Origin: Marivirga arenosa
Lineage (GTDB): Bacteria > Bacteroidota > Bacteroidia > Cytophagales > Cyclobacteriaceae
Direction of reading: 5' to 3'
Length of the DNA: 64,000 nucleotides
NCBI RefSeq assembly: GCF_030503895.2
Contig: NZ_CP129970.2
Coordinates: 3,023,001-3,087,000 of the forward strand
The notes below the pieces were generated by a model. It was not told the origin of the DNA and made no database searches. It saw only the letters and a program-made list of their open reading frames with translations. Below, in pieces: positions 26,416 through 36,047 of this stretch (positions are counted from its first letter, which is position 1; the number at the start of each line of letters is the position of its first letter). Position numbers and translations under genes: made by a program.

Positions 26416-27987
26416 TCAAGAGGGATTGCTAGCGATCCACCATGCTTCTGGTTTTACCAAAATAGTATCTTCTTTATCTACATGAACCATGCCTGGAGGT
26501 AATCCCTTAGGTTTGCGGACATACTTTTTAGGCGTCACGATTACGGGGCTCAAACTGTCTGATTTACGTTTTGAATAAAAGGCTGCTGTCTGTGCTGCAT
26601 GCTCGATTACATCTTGTGGAAACGGTTTATTACTTTGTTGTTTTAATACGACATGTGAGCCAGTTACATCTTTTGCATGTAACCATAAATCATTCTTTTT
26701 TGCATATTTAAGCGTAAGCTCATCATTCTCTCTAGCACCTTTTCCAACTAAAATAATGAAGCCACCGTATTCAAATTTTTTATAAGGTACTTTTAATTCT
26801 ACCTGTGCTCGTTCCTGTTTAGGGTTTTGCTTAATTAACTTTTTAAGAGATTTTATATCTTCAGTATTGTTTACTTCAGCAAGTTTGTGCTCTATTTCCT
26901 CTAATTCCTGCTCTTTTTGCTTGATAGAAGCTTCTAATTGTTGTAATTCAATCTTTTGGTTTTTTGATTTTCTATACAAATTTTCAGCATTCTTCTGCGG
27001 ACTCAAATTTGATTTTAGAGGTATTTTTACCATTTCGTTAGTATAGAAATTCATCAAATCAACTTCCTTAGCGTGTGGTGGGATTTGATGCATATTTGCC
27101 ATTAAAATATCGGCTAATTGGTTGTAACCTGGTTTTTCAATTACTTCTTCTAGCTTTTGATTAGATTTCTTGATGTAATTGATGGTTTGGTTTCTTTGTT
27201 TTTCAAGCTGTTTGCTAAGTCTTTTTTTCTCTTTCCTAATAAAGTTTTCTTTGGCATAGGTGTAGAAAAACTGAGTAATTCCCTCTAAACAACTTTTTTC
27301 TTCTTTAATGACTTCTCCAATAGGAATTAATGAAAAGTGAATTTCTTCATTCCAAATAATAGTGTAAAAGCTCTTAGGAGAGCTTATATCTTCAGCTAAG
27401 ATTGAAATGATTTCCCATTGTTCTTCTAAGTTTTTTTCCTGAAGATGTATGCTTTTAAAATATTGCTTGATAAGCTTACCGAATGTTGGGAATAGCTTTT
27501 GATAATTTCCATCATATTTAAAAAAGGCTTCTTTAGATTGATCTAAAGTACGATCTAGAGAGTCTAATTCTAATTCAATATCTTGAGGGAAACTATTTCT
27601 GAATAGTTTTGTAGCTTTTTGATTTTTGTAACCAATAATATTGGATCGATTACCATGCATTTTAAACAGTAAACTCAAATCATTTTCAAAATGAATAGTA
27701 AAGCATCTTTCATTTTCATATTGTTGAATTGAAGTTACTTTTTGATTTATATACTCTGTGAATAAATCAATACTATTGCTTTTAGTCCTTGCGAATTGAT
27801 TAGGAAAGCTTAAACATGAAAACTCAGGTTTTAAAGAAGCTTTGATGTAGAATTCTTCTTTTTGAAGCCCAAATCCTAAAATTAATTCATCCTTACTCTG
27901 GCTAAAACATTCTAATAGTTCAAAGCCTAAAATCTTGCTCTCTAATTCTTGAGATAATTGCCTGAATACATAATAGTTATTATGCAT
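26416..27987 (-). CDS. rqcH: NFACT-family RqcH homologue (ribosome quality control)
   Basis: The 523-residue protein has an N-terminal NFACT-N domain with 'MHGNRSNIIGY', a central coiled coil (about 260-395) and a C-terminal NFACT-R domain ('WLHAKDVTGSHVVLK', 'QTAAFYSKRKSDS', 'YVRKPKGLPPGMVHV'). In Firmicutes RqcH binds stalled 50S subunits and adds C-terminal alanine tails to nascent chains. The tRNA-binding Asp-Arg pair of characterised RqcH corresponds here to Glu93-Arg94 ('NERCF'), if my alignment by eye is right. The stop is one base before the downstream hydrolase gene at 27989 on the same strand, suggesting an operon with it. Confidence 0.85.
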   Translation of the reverse strand: MHNNYYVFRQLSQELESKILGFELLECFSQSKDELILGFGLQKEEFYIKASLKPEFSCLSFPNQFARTKSNSIDLFTEYINQKVTSIQQYENERCFTIHFENDLSLLFKMHGNRSNIIGYKNQKATKLFRNSFPQDIELELDSLDRTLDQSKEAFFKYDGNYQKLFPTFGKLIKQYFKSIHLQEKNLEEQWEIISILAEDISSPKSFYTIIWNEEIHFSLIPIGEVIKEEKSCLEGITQFFYTYAKENFIRKEKKRLSKQLEKQRNQTINYIKKSNQKLEEVIEKPGYNQLADILMANMHQIPPHAKEVDLMNFYTNEMVKIPLKSNLSPQKNAENLYRKSKNQKIELQQLEASIKQKEQELEEIEHKLAEVNNTEDIKSLKKLIKQNPKQERAQVELKVPYKKFEYGGFIILVGKGARENDELTLKYAKKNDLWLHAKDVTGSHVVLKQQSNKPFPQDVIEHAAQTAAFYSKRKSDSLSPVIVTPKKYVRKPKGLPPGMVHVDKEDTILVKPEAWWIASNPS

Positions 27988-27988
27988 C

Positions 27989-28750
27989 TTAAATTTCTAT
28001 TTGTAGTCCATCATAGGCTAAATTCATACCCTCAGGAAGTTCTTCTTCAATATCTCGATGAAGTCCCATTTTATGTCCCATATGAATAAAATAAGCTTGA
28101 GGAATTTCTAATTCTTTAACTACCTCCATGGCTTGTTCCAAATTGAAATGTGATAGATGAGAGAATTTTTGTAAGGCGCTTAATACTAATACTTTACTCC
28201 CTCTAATTTTATGTTTTTCTTCCTCAGGAATATGGTTTACATCGGTGATATAGGTAAAATCACCAAATCGATAACCAAAAACTGGTAGTTTATAATGTAG
28301 TACATTGATAGGAGTAATCTCTATCTCATCAATTTTGAATGGCTTATTTTCTATTTCGTTCAGTTCAACTTTTGGTATCCCTGGATATTTATTGGCTGCA
28401 AAAATGTAAGCAAACTCCCTTTGTATTTGTTCTAGCACAGATTTTCTACCATATACTGGCATATCCATATCCTGCTTAAAGTTGTAGGATCTCACATCAT
28501 CCAAGCCTGCTGTATGATCTTTATGCTCATGTGTATAAATCACAGCATCCAAATGATTGATTCTTTCCCTTAGCATTTGTTCCCGAAAATCAGGACCTGT
28601 ATCAATTACAATACTTTTCCCTTCTATTTCTAGATGGATGCTAGTTCTAGTTCTATTATCTCTATAGTCCAAAGAGCTGCAAACTTCACAGTCGCATGCT
28701 ATTACGGGTACTCCTTGAGATGTGCCTGTTCCTAGAAATGTTACCTTCAA
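27989..28750 (-). CDS. Metallo-beta-lactamase fold hydrolase (PhnP-like)
   Basis: A 253-residue MBL-fold protein. The zinc motif H74-x-H76-x-D78-H79 ('THEHKDH') is complete, with further ligands likely in 'HLSHFN' and the C-terminal 'YFIHMGHKMGLH'. The N-terminal 'LGTGTSQGVPVIACDCEVC' with its cysteine pair is typical of the phosphoribosyl 1,2-cyclic phosphate phosphodiesterase (PhnP)/RNase Z-like branch, but no phosphonate genes are near. Its start overlaps the upstream small gene by four bases. Activity on cyclic phosphodiesters is inference. Confidence 0.88.
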   Translation of the reverse strand: MKVTFLGTGTSQGVPVIACDCEVCSSLDYRDNRTRTSIHLEIEGKSIVIDTGPDFREQMLRERINHLDAVIYTHEHKDHTAGLDDVRSYNFKQDMDMPVYGRKSVLEQIQREFAYIFAANKYPGIPKVELNEIENKPFKIDEIEITPINVLHYKLPVFGYRFGDFTYITDVNHIPEEEKHKIRGSKVLVLSALQKFSHLSHFNLEQAMEVVKELEIPQAYFIHMGHKMGLHRDIEEELPEGMNLAYDGLQIEI

Positions 28751-29022
28751 AGTGCCAATTCGGTTTGTTGAAGTTCTAAAAAGAATGATTTGTTTTTATC
28801 GCTTAGTGTTTTGGTATCTAATTCTACATTTTTTAAGATATCTACTAAGCAGTTGATTTTTCCTTCCGTATCGAAGAATTTATTTATGATTACAATACCC
28901 TGATCTTTTAATACACAATATCCTGATTTGAAATTTCCTTTTTCATACCGTAATACATATTCTGATTCTGCGAATACGTCTTCCAATTTGTTGAGGAATG
29001 ATTTAGTGTATTTTATCTGCAT
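28747..29022 (-). CDS. Small conserved-type protein, unknown function
   Basis: A 91-residue soluble protein with helices at both ends and beta-like strands between ('YVLRYEKGNFKSGYCVLKDQGIVIINKFFDTEGK'). No signal peptide or motif is recognised. The end overlaps the start of the MBL hydrolase by ATGA, and the RqcH-like gene is one base further on. The three genes therefore look like one operon on the minus strand. Similar proteins occur beside MBL hydrolases in relatives, from memory. Confidence 0.78.
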   Translation of the reverse strand: MQIKYTKSFLNKLEDVFAESEYVLRYEKGNFKSGYCVLKDQGIVIINKFFDTEGKINCLVDILKNVELDTKTLSDKNKSFFLELQQTELAL

Positions 29023-29106
29023 AATGATTATTTTAAATTATATCATCACTATTTAGTAATGATAATTAAAGTAAAATGTTTTCAGATGCTGAAAATTAAA
29101 AGAAAA

Positions 29107-29484
29107 TTAGTTGGTTAACTTTTTTACAGTTTCAACTAATTGATCAAAGTTTAAAGGCTTTTGCAAGTATTCGTTTATGCCAGCTTCTTTAAATTCTTCA
29201 TTAGTATAATTTTTCGCATTACCGGTAATGGCAATAATCGGAATAGATGATTTTTGTTCATCATCTAATGCTCTTATAGCTCTTGTGCATTCCATGCCAT
29301 CCATTTTAGGCATGTTGATATCCATTAAAATGATATCGAAAGATTCTTTTTCTAACGCTTTTAAAACCTGCTCTCCATTTTTAGCTGAATGAATGCTATA
29401 GTTTTGCATCATTAAAATCTTTTTGGTCAAGTTCTGTATTACTGAACTATCTTCTGCTATAAGTACTTTTTTGTTTTCTGCCAT
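29107..29484 (-). CDS. Single-domain response regulator (CheY-like)
   Basis: A 125-residue receiver domain with E11/D12, phospho-acceptor D55 in 'ILMDINMPKMDG', Thr in 'IAITGNA' and Lys in 'LQKPL'. It has no output domain. It starts one base after the stop of the 1094-residue hybrid kinase on the same strand, and that kinase ends in a histidine phosphotransfer domain. It is thus the likely end acceptor of that phosphorelay. Confidence 0.93.
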   Translation of the reverse strand: MAENKKVLIAEDSSVIQNLTKKILMMQNYSIHSAKNGEQVLKALEKESFDIILMDINMPKMDGMECTRAIRALDDEQKSSIPIIAITGNAKNYTNEEFKEAGINEYLQKPLNFDQLVETVKKLTN

Positions 29485-29485
29485 T

Positions 29486-32400
29486 TTACTTCAATATTGA
29501 CTGGTAATTGTCTGTAAATTTATTAAAATTATCTAATAAATGATTCAAGTCTTTTATAAGCTTTTCAGTTTTTTGATTTTTTAAATTTTCCTCTATCTTT
29601 TTTGCTTGATTTTCTAATGATCGAATTCCCAGCGTTCCTGCGTTTCCTTTTAAAGTATGTAAATTACTTTTGATTTTATCTAAATCTGAAGTTTTTTCAG
29701 CATTAATACTTTCCAATATCAAACTTTTTGCTTCAATTTCAAACTCTTCAAAGAATGATTTTATAGTCGGTTTATCAGCGTATTTGCTTAATTGTTTTAA
29801 AGTGGTTTTATCGATTAATTCTGATTCGAGATTATGCTTTGCAGGTTGAGCAGTTGAGCTTTTACTGATATTCCTCGCACTTTTTTTATGTTCAGGAAGA
29901 TTCTTTTGAATTACTTCCAATAATAGATTAGAAACAATGGGTTTGGATAAGTAATCATCCATTCCTTTATCTAAAAACTTTTGACGGTCTTCTTTCATGG
30001 AATAAGCCGTCATAGCAATAATAGGAGGTATGTTTTTATTGAGTTTTCTGATTTCTTGAGTAGCTGTAACCCCATCCATGGTGGGCATTTGAATATCCAT
30101 CAAGATTAAATCATAATCATTTTGACTAACCTTTTCAATTGCAGCAGCTCCACTAAAGGCAAGATCTGTTTTAAATCCTGATTTTAATAATATTTGACTC
30201 GCAACTTGGCGATTTATTGTATTGTCATCCACAATTAAAATATGTGGCGGGTTTTCATTGCTAATGTGGAATTCCTTAGGTTCTGCTAATTTCTTTTTGT
30301 TCTTATTGAATTCTTCAATTTCATCTTGAGTAGGTTGTTCACCAATTAGTGTGAACCAGAAAACGCTACCTTCATCTGGCTCAGAACTTACCCCTATTTG
30401 GCCACCCATTAAACTACTTAGTTGCTTTGAAATGGCTAAACCTAATCCAGTCCCACTATAGGCTTTTGTGCTCGAATTATCAACTTGAGTGAATAACTTA
30501 AATAAGTGATGTTGATCATTCTCAGAAATACCAATTCCAGTATCTTCTACAGCTATGCGATATAAGTCTTCTTTAATTTCCTTTGATATATGAAGCAACA
30601 CTTTTCCACCTTTTTCAGTGAATTTTAAAGCATTAGAAGTTAAATTCGATACGATTTGGATGATTCTTGTTTCATCAATTTTTAGGTAGGTAGGAACATC
30701 ATTATCTATTTTGAAATTTAAGTCGATTGCTTTGCTTTTTGCCTGTTGGCTGAATAGATTTAAAGCTTTTTCAAAAACACTTTTCACCTCAGAAACATGA
30801 GGTTGAATTTTCATCTTACCTGCTTCTATTTTACTTAAATCAAGTATATCATTTAATATAGTTAATAGCGTTTCGGATGAGCGTTTAATGGTTTGAACAA
30901 AATTTTGCTGCTCAGGATTTAACTGAGTTTGTGATAAAAGATCCACCATTCCTATTACTCCATTCATGGGGGTTCTGATCTCATGACTCATATTAGCAAG
31001 AAATTGCTCTTTTACCTTTAAGGAGTTTTCGGCTACATTTTTAGCATGTAATAATTCTCTATTGGCTTGCTTAAGTTTGGTAATGTCACGGGCTACACCT
31101 TCTATGGTAACTTCTCTGCTATCTTTATCGCGCACCAATCGGACGTTACAAATACAGTTTATTAATCGTCCATCCCTAGTAATGAGCGTGGCCTCAAAGT
31201 TTTGAACTCTTCTTCTTGAAACCAGTTTTTTAAGTAAATCCTTGGTTTTTTTAGTGTATAAATAATAATTCGTGATATTGTTACCAGTCACTTCATCTTG
31301 TTTGTAGCCAATATTCTCTTTAACAGACGGACTAATTAATATGATTTCACCGTTGAATCTACAGTTAAAATAAATATCCTGGAAAGATTCGAATATATTT
31401 CTAAATCGCCATTCACTTTTTTGAATATTTAAGGCATTAATCTTCTTTTCTGTAATATCATGGGCAATTCCAGATAGTCCTGTGATTTCTCCACCTTCAG
31501 TATAAATTGGGTTGAGGAATATTTCTTTCCATACTGTTGAGTTATCTAATGGGTTTTGAAATTCAATTTCAAAATTCAAAGCATTTCCATCTAAACAATT
31601 TTCAAATTTTTGTCCCCAAAATTTAAAGGCATCTTTAGAGAAAAACTCCGATATAGCTTTTCCTCTCAAATCAATATCAACTTTAGGTTTAAAATTGAAA
31701 TATTTCAAAAATTCATACTCAAAGTTCTCATTAAATGAGGTGAGTAAATAGTCCTTATCTATTGACCATATAATATGATTGCTACTATTAAATATTGATT
31801 GCAAACGAGCCGCTTGATTGCTAATTTTTTCTTCAATGAATTTGCGTTCAACGGAAAGCAAAACTTGATTCGATATGAAGTTTAAAAGCTTAAGGTCTCT
31901 GTTTTTAAAAGCGTTTTCATCATTATAACTTTGAACACCAATAACTCCTGGAATTCCTTTTTCAGTTTGAAACGGAACCCCCATAAAAACCTTAGGAATA
32001 GTACCGTACTGGTGGATTTTGCCTTGTAAAATCAAATCCATGATTTCTGACTCCTTTAGTAAAACAGATTTCTTCTGATGGTATATGTACTCACAAAGCC
32101 CCTTTTTGTATTTGAATATCATGGATCTTGGAGCACCAGAAATTATCTCATCATTTATGTAAGGAAAATATAATTCTTGTTGATCAAATTTAAATTGGGC
32201 TATGAAGAAGTTTTTTGCATCCATTGCCTCATTCAGCTTATCATGGATACCTCTAAAAAGCCCATCTAAATCCGTACTCTTTAAAGTAAGATTTGTAATC
32301 TCATAAAACAGGTTTTGTGCTTTTTGAGCATGTATTTGATCAGTAATATCTTGGAAGTTAGCGATAAAATTTTGACTGTTTATACTTATCAGAATAATAC

Positions 32401-32770
32401 CAGTAACGTAGATTTTATCATTGTTTTTAGAGCTAAGTCTGACTTCTAATAATTCTTGAACTTTACTTGCTTTTGCATTAGAGCAAGCTTCCTTGAATTT
32501 ATGCCAGTCATCGGAATATATTATATCTCGAATGAAAATGTGTTTAAGATCAATTGTGGAATACCCAAGAGTTTTACGCCAGTTTTTATTCGTTTTCAGA
32601 ATTTTACCATCTTCGGTAAATTCCATGCTCAAATCAATACCTTCTTCTAAGAATTTAGTACTCTCGAAACTTCTTGAGTTCTTTAGAAGGTACTTTTTTT
32701 GATAGATAGCTAAACGTAATCTTTCTACCTCTTTTATAAGTTGATCTTTATCGTAATTTTGTAGCTCCAA
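29486..32770 (-). CDS. Hybrid sensor kinase with PAS-GAF-PAS-PAS-HisKA-ATPase-REC-HPt
   Basis: A 1094-residue soluble phosphorelay kinase with no transmembrane segment. By eye the order is PAS (about 45-150), GAF-like (165-310), PAS (320-440), PAS (447-570), HisKA with H596 in 'ANMSHEIRTPMNGVIG', ATPase with 'GTGLGLAISKQL', receiver with D892 in 'ILMDIQMPTMDG', and an HPt domain with H1038 in 'NLHTLKGNAGTLG'. The four phosphorelay sites are therefore H596, D892, H1038 and D55 of the following response regulator. The GAF and PAS domains could sense redox, small ligands or light; no ligand residue is clear. It is divergent from miaA. Confidence 0.93.
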   Translation of the reverse strand: MELQNYDKDQLIKEVERLRLAIYQKKYLLKNSRSFESTKFLEEGIDLSMEFTEDGKILKTNKNWRKTLGYSTIDLKHIFIRDIIYSDDWHKFKEACSNAKASKVQELLEVRLSSKNNDKIYVTGIILISINSQNFIANFQDITDQIHAQKAQNLFYEITNLTLKSTDLDGLFRGIHDKLNEAMDAKNFFIAQFKFDQQELYFPYINDEIISGAPRSMIFKYKKGLCEYIYHQKKSVLLKESEIMDLILQGKIHQYGTIPKVFMGVPFQTEKGIPGVIGVQSYNDENAFKNRDLKLLNFISNQVLLSVERKFIEEKISNQAARLQSIFNSSNHIIWSIDKDYLLTSFNENFEYEFLKYFNFKPKVDIDLRGKAISEFFSKDAFKFWGQKFENCLDGNALNFEIEFQNPLDNSTVWKEIFLNPIYTEGGEITGLSGIAHDITEKKINALNIQKSEWRFRNIFESFQDIYFNCRFNGEIILISPSVKENIGYKQDEVTGNNITNYYLYTKKTKDLLKKLVSRRRVQNFEATLITRDGRLINCICNVRLVRDKDSREVTIEGVARDITKLKQANRELLHAKNVAENSLKVKEQFLANMSHEIRTPMNGVIGMVDLLSQTQLNPEQQNFVQTIKRSSETLLTILNDILDLSKIEAGKMKIQPHVSEVKSVFEKALNLFSQQAKSKAIDLNFKIDNDVPTYLKIDETRIIQIVSNLTSNALKFTEKGGKVLLHISKEIKEDLYRIAVEDTGIGISENDQHHLFKLFTQVDNSSTKAYSGTGLGLAISKQLSSLMGGQIGVSSEPDEGSVFWFTLIGEQPTQDEIEEFNKNKKKLAEPKEFHISNENPPHILIVDDNTINRQVASQILLKSGFKTDLAFSGAAAIEKVSQNDYDLILMDIQMPTMDGVTATQEIRKLNKNIPPIIAMTAYSMKEDRQKFLDKGMDDYLSKPIVSNLLLEVIQKNLPEHKKSARNISKSSTAQPAKHNLESELIDKTTLKQLSKYADKPTIKSFFEEFEIEAKSLILESINAEKTSDLDKIKSNLHTLKGNAGTLGIRSLENQAKKIEENLKNQKTEKLIKDLNHLLDNFNKFTDNYQSILK

Positions 32771-32825
32771 AACATTTATTTTAATAGCTCAATTTAATCT
32801 TTTCAGCTCAAATTCTATATCTAAT

Positions 32826-33746
32826 TTGACTAAATATTCTAAAACTATCGTGATTTTAGCGGGGCCTACTGCAGTAGGAAAAACCTCTTTGTCAATTGAA
32901 TTAGCTAAACAATTTAATACGGAAATCATTTCGGCTGATTCACGGCAGTTTTATCGAGAAATGGAATTAGGTACTGCTAAACCTTCAAAGCGTGAAATGG
33001 ATGGAATAGTTCACCATTTTATTAATTCGCACAGTATTCATGATGAATATAATGTTGGTGATTTTGAGAAGGATAGTTTAACTTTATTAAGTGAGCTGTT
33101 TTTAAAACATGATGTTGTTTTTGTGGTAGGGGGCTCAGGCTTATATGTTAAAGCACTTTGTGAAGGTATTGATGAAATGCCCAAGATCCCTCAAGAACTA
33201 AGAGCTCAATTAAATGATGAATATCTAAAGTTTGGTTTGGAATACCTTCAAAATGAGCTTCAAGCAGTTGATCCAGAATATTATTCCATTGTGGATCAGC
33301 AAAACCCTCAAAGATTGATTAGAGCCCTAGAACTTTTTAGAGCTACGGGCAAGAATATGACCTATTACAGAGCCCAAACCAGTAAAATAGAACGGCCTTT
33401 TAATATCATAAAAATTGGTTTAGAAAGACCAAGGGAAGAATTATACCAAAGAATAAATTTAAGAATGGACCAAATGATTGCAGCTGGTTTATTTGAAGAG
33501 GCAAACAAACTTTATCCGTTTAAAAATTTGAATGCATTGCAAACAGTAGGCTATTCAGAGATATTTGGATATTTGGATGGGGATTATGATAAAGAGGAAG
33601 CGATAAGATTGTTAAAACGAAATAGCCGTAGATATGCAAAAAGGCAAATGACTTGGTTTAAAAAAGATACCGAGTTTAAATGGTTTTCACCCATTGATGA
33701 AAATTTTATTCGTGAGTATATAAAGAACTCCCTTAACAAAATTTAA
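32826..33746 (+). CDS. miaA: tRNA dimethylallyltransferase MiaA
   Basis: Transfers dimethylallyl to A37 of tRNAs that read codons starting with U. The P-loop 'LAGPTAVGKT' is at 11-20, followed by 'SADSRQFYREMELGTAKP', 'GGSGLYVKALCEG', 'NPQRLIRALEL' and 'NALQTVGYSEIFGYL', all MiaA signatures. The best start is TTG at 32826; the only other near start, GTG at 32850, would cut into the P-loop strand. The last four bases overlap the convergent Pif1-like helicase gene. The HK gene on the other side starts only 55 bases away. Confidence 0.94.
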   Translation: MTKYSKTIVILAGPTAVGKTSLSIELAKQFNTEIISADSRQFYREMELGTAKPSKREMDGIVHHFINSHSIHDEYNVGDFEKDSLTLLSELFLKHDVVFVVGGSGLYVKALCEGIDEMPKIPQELRAQLNDEYLKFGLEYLQNELQAVDPEYYSIVDQQNPQRLIRALELFRATGKNMTYYRAQTSKIERPFNIIKIGLERPREELYQRINLRMDQMIAAGLFEEANKLYPFKNLNALQTVGYSEIFGYLDGDYDKEEAIRLLKRNSRRYAKRQMTWFKKDTEFKWFSPIDENFIREYIKNSLNKI

Positions 33747-35965
33747 TTTTCTGCATTTTGAGCTTGATTTTTCCTAAAATGACCCCAAGCAATTTTTATA
33801 TCATCATAGGTAAATTCATCTCCCAATCTTGCTTTCACATCTGCGCTGCCTTTTACTTCATCTAAAGCCATAACTTGACAAATTTGGTCTAATTTGACAG
33901 GATCAATTAATTCTGTTGCATCTATATCCCCACTCTCAATATATTTAGATAAATGTCCTAAAATAGTACCTTCTACAAAACCTCTTTTGCTTGCAATTTG
34001 ATCAATGCTATTTCCCTCTTTATACAAGTTAAATGAAATCTCAGCTGTGGGAGTTTTATCCTTTTTTGGCTTTGATTTTTTTGAATTCTTTTTCGCATCA
34101 GCATATTCCGCAGATTGATTTAAATCCGATTTAGTTAAAACACGATTGTCAACAGCTGAATTAACCAGTAGACCAGTTTTACTTATTTGTAAAATTTTAG
34201 ACTTAAGTAATTCAGTGATTGATTCTATTTCTTTTAAATAACTTTTTACTTTATCCTGTTTAGAAGTCTCAATCAAATGAGCTTTAAATGCATCATATAG
34301 GTCCTTTAGCTTAGGTTTAAAATAGGATTCAGCACTATGCACTCTGTCTTCTAATTCCTGAAGATATTCTGATTTTGCCTCATAATGAGCTAGTGAGCTT
34401 TGGAATTTTAAACCGATTTTATTGATTTCATTTAGGCTTTCTAGTTTTTCGTGCGTCCACTTTGCATACTGTTGTTTTAATGAGCGGTTCTCATTTTTAT
34501 TAAAACTTTTGAAATGGTGACTAAGCTCATTTTTTAATTCTTGAAAATTATAAGCTTCTCGAACATGCTCAAATAAGAATCTTTTTTGATCGGAAGCTAG
34601 ATTTTTTTTCAGCTCAGAGGAATCTACCTTTTTTTGTTCAAAATTCTTTAAAGTATCTGCTAAGTTTAAGGAAATATTATGGACAGGTTTTGAGAGTATC
34701 AAGCCATCTAAACTTGTGAGTCTAGATAAAGCAACATACATTTGACCAGGCGCAAAACTATCGGACAAGTCTAATATTGCTTTTTCAAAAGTTAAACCTT
34801 GTGATTTGTGTACTGTAATGGCCCAAGCTAATTTTAAAGGGAATTGCTTAAAAGTACCCAGCCACTTCTCTTCTAATTCATTAGTGGCTTTATCCAAACT
34901 ATAACGTTGGTTCAGCCATTCGTATCTTTCCACCGTAACCTCATCTTCCGGATCTTTCAGTTTTACTTTTATAGTGTCCTCATTGAGCTCTGATATTTCT
35001 CCGATTTTACCATTAAAATATCGTGCATCACCACTTGAGTCATTTTTAATAAACATTACTTGTGCGCCTAGTTTGAAATTTAATTGCGCAGGTATTGGGT
35101 ACATGTTTTCAGGAAAATCTCCTTCTATTTCGGCCGTATAGTTAGTTGCATCCTCACTTAATGATTTTAACGCCTTTTCATTTATAAGATCAGCTTTGTT
35201 ATTGTGAGTGGTAATATGGATGTAACCATTCTTTGTAGATTCTTCTGCATCTTCTACATAATGCTCATTTAATTTTTTCAGATCTTGCTGTGTTAAATGA
35301 TTGTCCCTTAATCGGTTTAATATTGAAGTAAATTCCGGATCTGATTGGCGAAATATTTTATCAAGTTCAATGTAAACCATTTCTGATTTTTGAATAGCTA
35401 AGGCTTCAAAAAAGTATCCAGTATTATAGAAATGATTCAAATACTGCCATTCATATTGTTTAATAACTGGAGGAAGCTGATTTAAATCTCCAATAAACAT
35501 GATTTGTAATCCTCCAAAGGGACTAGGATTTTTACGAACAGTTCTTAATACTAAATCCATGCAATCTAAAATGTCAGCTCTTAACATACTGACTTCATCT
35601 ATAATCAATAATTCCAGATTTCTAATAATCTGTCTTTTATTGCCATACATTTTAAATTGTTGTAGAAATGTCCGTGGAGTATGAATTTGCTCACTAGCAC
35701 TGCCGAAATCAACTGCATTATCATCTGGAATAAAAGTACCAAATGGTAACTGTAATAAAGAGTGTAATGTGACTCCTTTTGCATTTATTGCAGCAATACC
35801 GGTTGGGGCTGCTACTGCAACATTTTTGTAGGTATTTTTTATAATATGCCTTAATAATGTGGTTTTACCGCTACCTGCTTTACCAGTTAGAAATATTAAT
35901 CTATTAGTAGTATTGACATATTTAACGGCTAGATTTGCGAGTTCAGTTAGTTTCTGTTGAGGCAT
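33743..35965 (-). CDS. Pif1-like superfamily 1B helicase with C-terminal HTH module
   Basis: A 740-residue helicase. Walker A 'TGKAGSGKTT' (27-36), 'LLIIDEVSMLRADI' Walker B, 'FIGDLNQLPPV' motif III, 'DKIFRQSD' and 'AITVHKSQGLTFEKAI' motif V, 'MYVALSRLTS' motif VI mark the Pif1/RecD-like group. Residues about 440-640 are rich in charged helices. The C-terminal part, about 645-735 ('FNLYKEGNSIDQIASKRGFVEGTILGHLSKYI'), is a helix-turn-helix-like domain known from the C-terminus of some RecQ helicases. The combination is common in Bacteroidota from memory. It may unwind structured or stalled-fork DNA. Confidence 0.87.
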   Translation of the reverse strand: MPQQKLTELANLAVKYVNTTNRLIFLTGKAGSGKTTLLRHIIKNTYKNVAVAAPTGIAAINAKGVTLHSLLQLPFGTFIPDDNAVDFGSASEQIHTPRTFLQQFKMYGNKRQIIRNLELLIIDEVSMLRADILDCMDLVLRTVRKNPSPFGGLQIMFIGDLNQLPPVIKQYEWQYLNHFYNTGYFFEALAIQKSEMVYIELDKIFRQSDPEFTSILNRLRDNHLTQQDLKKLNEHYVEDAEESTKNGYIHITTHNNKADLINEKALKSLSEDATNYTAEIEGDFPENMYPIPAQLNFKLGAQVMFIKNDSSGDARYFNGKIGEISELNEDTIKVKLKDPEDEVTVERYEWLNQRYSLDKATNELEEKWLGTFKQFPLKLAWAITVHKSQGLTFEKAILDLSDSFAPGQMYVALSRLTSLDGLILSKPVHNISLNLADTLKNFEQKKVDSSELKKNLASDQKRFLFEHVREAYNFQELKNELSHHFKSFNKNENRSLKQQYAKWTHEKLESLNEINKIGLKFQSSLAHYEAKSEYLQELEDRVHSAESYFKPKLKDLYDAFKAHLIETSKQDKVKSYLKEIESITELLKSKILQISKTGLLVNSAVDNRVLTKSDLNQSAEYADAKKNSKKSKPKKDKTPTAEISFNLYKEGNSIDQIASKRGFVEGTILGHLSKYIESGDIDATELIDPVKLDQICQVMALDEVKGSADVKARLGDEFTYDDIKIAWGHFRKNQAQNAEN

Positions 35966-36047
35966 ATTTTGAAGGGATTTTGGTTTAGAATTGTAAATCT
36001 AGTTAAAAACCTACTTTATGAAAAGAGACGGGATGAAACTCATTTCA

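Noticed and set aside
26416-29022. The MBL hydrolase as part of a phosphonate pathway.
   Set aside because: No other phosphonate genes are nearby. The family resemblance to PhnP alone does not support that role.
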